A DNA stretch of 64,000 nucleotides from Tunicatimonas pelagia. GTDB taxonomy: Bacteria > Bacteroidota > Bacteroidia > Cytophagales > Cyclobacteriaceae. Numbering within the stretch: the first letter of the stretch is position 1; each line of letters starts with the position of its first letter. Below the pieces are notes generated by a model. The model did not search any database, was not told the DNA's origin, and saw nothing but the letters and a program-made list of their open reading frames with translations. This document shows, in pieces, positions 63,630 to 64,000 of the stretch. The stretch is from positions 5,035,001 through 5,099,000 of the forward strand of contig NZ_CP120683.1 in NCBI RefSeq assembly GCF_030506325.1, written 5' to 3'. A program made the translations under genes and the position numbers.

Positions 63630-64000
63630 ATGGTATTATTTCGAACGTTAAAACTCGCCCTGGTTGCAGTATTGCTCAGTAGCACCTTCGGCTGTCGGGA
63701 AATTCTCCATGAGATTCTGGACGATATCCACAACGATGAAGAAGAACCTACCACTTTTGTAGTAACAATTGAGAACGTCTCCGAACCCGGGTTAATTGAC
63801 ACGGATCGGGCTAACGGCATTGTGCCACTATCGCCGGGAGTATTTGCGCTCTACAAAACTATTACCGGGGAAAAAGCGGTTTTTGCTCCGCATATGCCCG
63901 CTGACGAAGGTACAGAACTAATTGCCGAAGACGGAATGGCAATGGTAAAAGCTGACCAATTGGCTGGAGAAGAAAGTATCGGGATGAGCGGTATCATCAG
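63630..64000 (+). CDS. Spondin-domain lipoprotein (3' end outside window)
   Basis: From ATG 63630 the frame stays open to the window end (123 codons seen). The N-terminus MVLFRTLKLALVAVLLSS with Cys22 in TFGC looks like a lipoprotein signal, followed by an acidic linker (DDIHNDEEEP). The mature text FVVTIENVSEPG, VPLSPGVFALYKT and AELIAEDGMAMV-like segments resembles bacterial spondin_N domains, a beta-sandwich found in exported Bacteroidota proteins. The ATG at 63603 would add nine residues before the leader. The family is probable, not certain. Such domains may bind ligand or matrix; the role is unknown. Confidence 0.7.
   Translation, partial: MVLFRTLKLALVAVLLSSTFGCREILHEILDDIHNDEEEPTTFVVTIENVSEPGLIDTDRANGIVPLSPGVFALYKTITGEKAVFAPHMPADEGTELIAEDGMAMVKADQLAGEESIGMSGII

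Overview
The window reads as chromosomal DNA of a Bacteroidota bacterium, most likely a marine-type member of the Cytophagales. The support is the gene set: two proteins with type IX secretion (T9SS) C-terminal sorting signals, a TonB-dependent receptor paired with a DUF4249 lipoprotein, NIPSNAP, FAS1 and ELW-repeat proteins, PorV/PorQ-like barrels, Tat-type leaders on sugar dehydrogenases, and Bacteroidota-type promoters (TAnnTTTG). Genes start with few recognisable Shine-Dalgarno sites. The genus is not determined. No rRNA, tRNA, CRISPR array, intact transposase or phage gene was seen.

Layout. 1-5.4 kb: housekeeping genes (partial arginine decarboxylase, argS, menA, a universal stress protein, pyrE). 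5.6-9.7 kb: a very large soluble hybrid histidine kinase and a NIPSNAP protein. 9.7-18.2 kb: mutS, an SpoU methyltransferase, a Nudix hydrolase, a MATE exporter, yaaA, a PLP-dependent dehydratase and a divergent HisA paralogue. 18.2-24.8 kb: secreted and lipoprotein genes, including an ELW-repeat T9SS cargo and a lipoprotein with seven FAS1 domains. 24.8-27.8 kb: a LytS/LytTR two-component pair and a HAD phosphatase. 27.8-31.8 kb: DUF4249, a TonB receptor and a Crp/Fnr regulator, with a perfect 14-bp palindrome between regulator and receptor. 31.8-36 kb: a TetR-AarF-secreted protein operon and an MscS channel. 36-44 kb: an outer-membrane cluster made of a helix-hairpin-helix protein with a barrel-like C-terminus, a PorV/Q-like protein and a 1675-residue lamin-tail protein. 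44-48 kb: an AlbA_2 protein, a decayed coding remnant, an SRPBCC protein and a two-gene sugar-oxidoreductase/isomerase unit. 48-64 kb: S10, S8 and S9 peptidases, a protein with apparently permuted acyl-carrier-protein halves, a large BNR/VPS10 protein, a metallophosphoesterase and a spondin-like lipoprotein cut by the window end.

The most unusual signals are these. (1) A family of intergenic elements built from reiterated short words, usually as two imperfectly complementary arms. (2) The apparently permuted acyl-carrier protein. (3) A HisA paralogue without the usual first catalytic aspartate. (4) The outer-membrane helix-hairpin-helix cluster. (5) Two miniature inverted-repeat elements with related ends, plus a REP-like double hairpin.

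All calls come from reading the sequence and from family knowledge; no database search was run.
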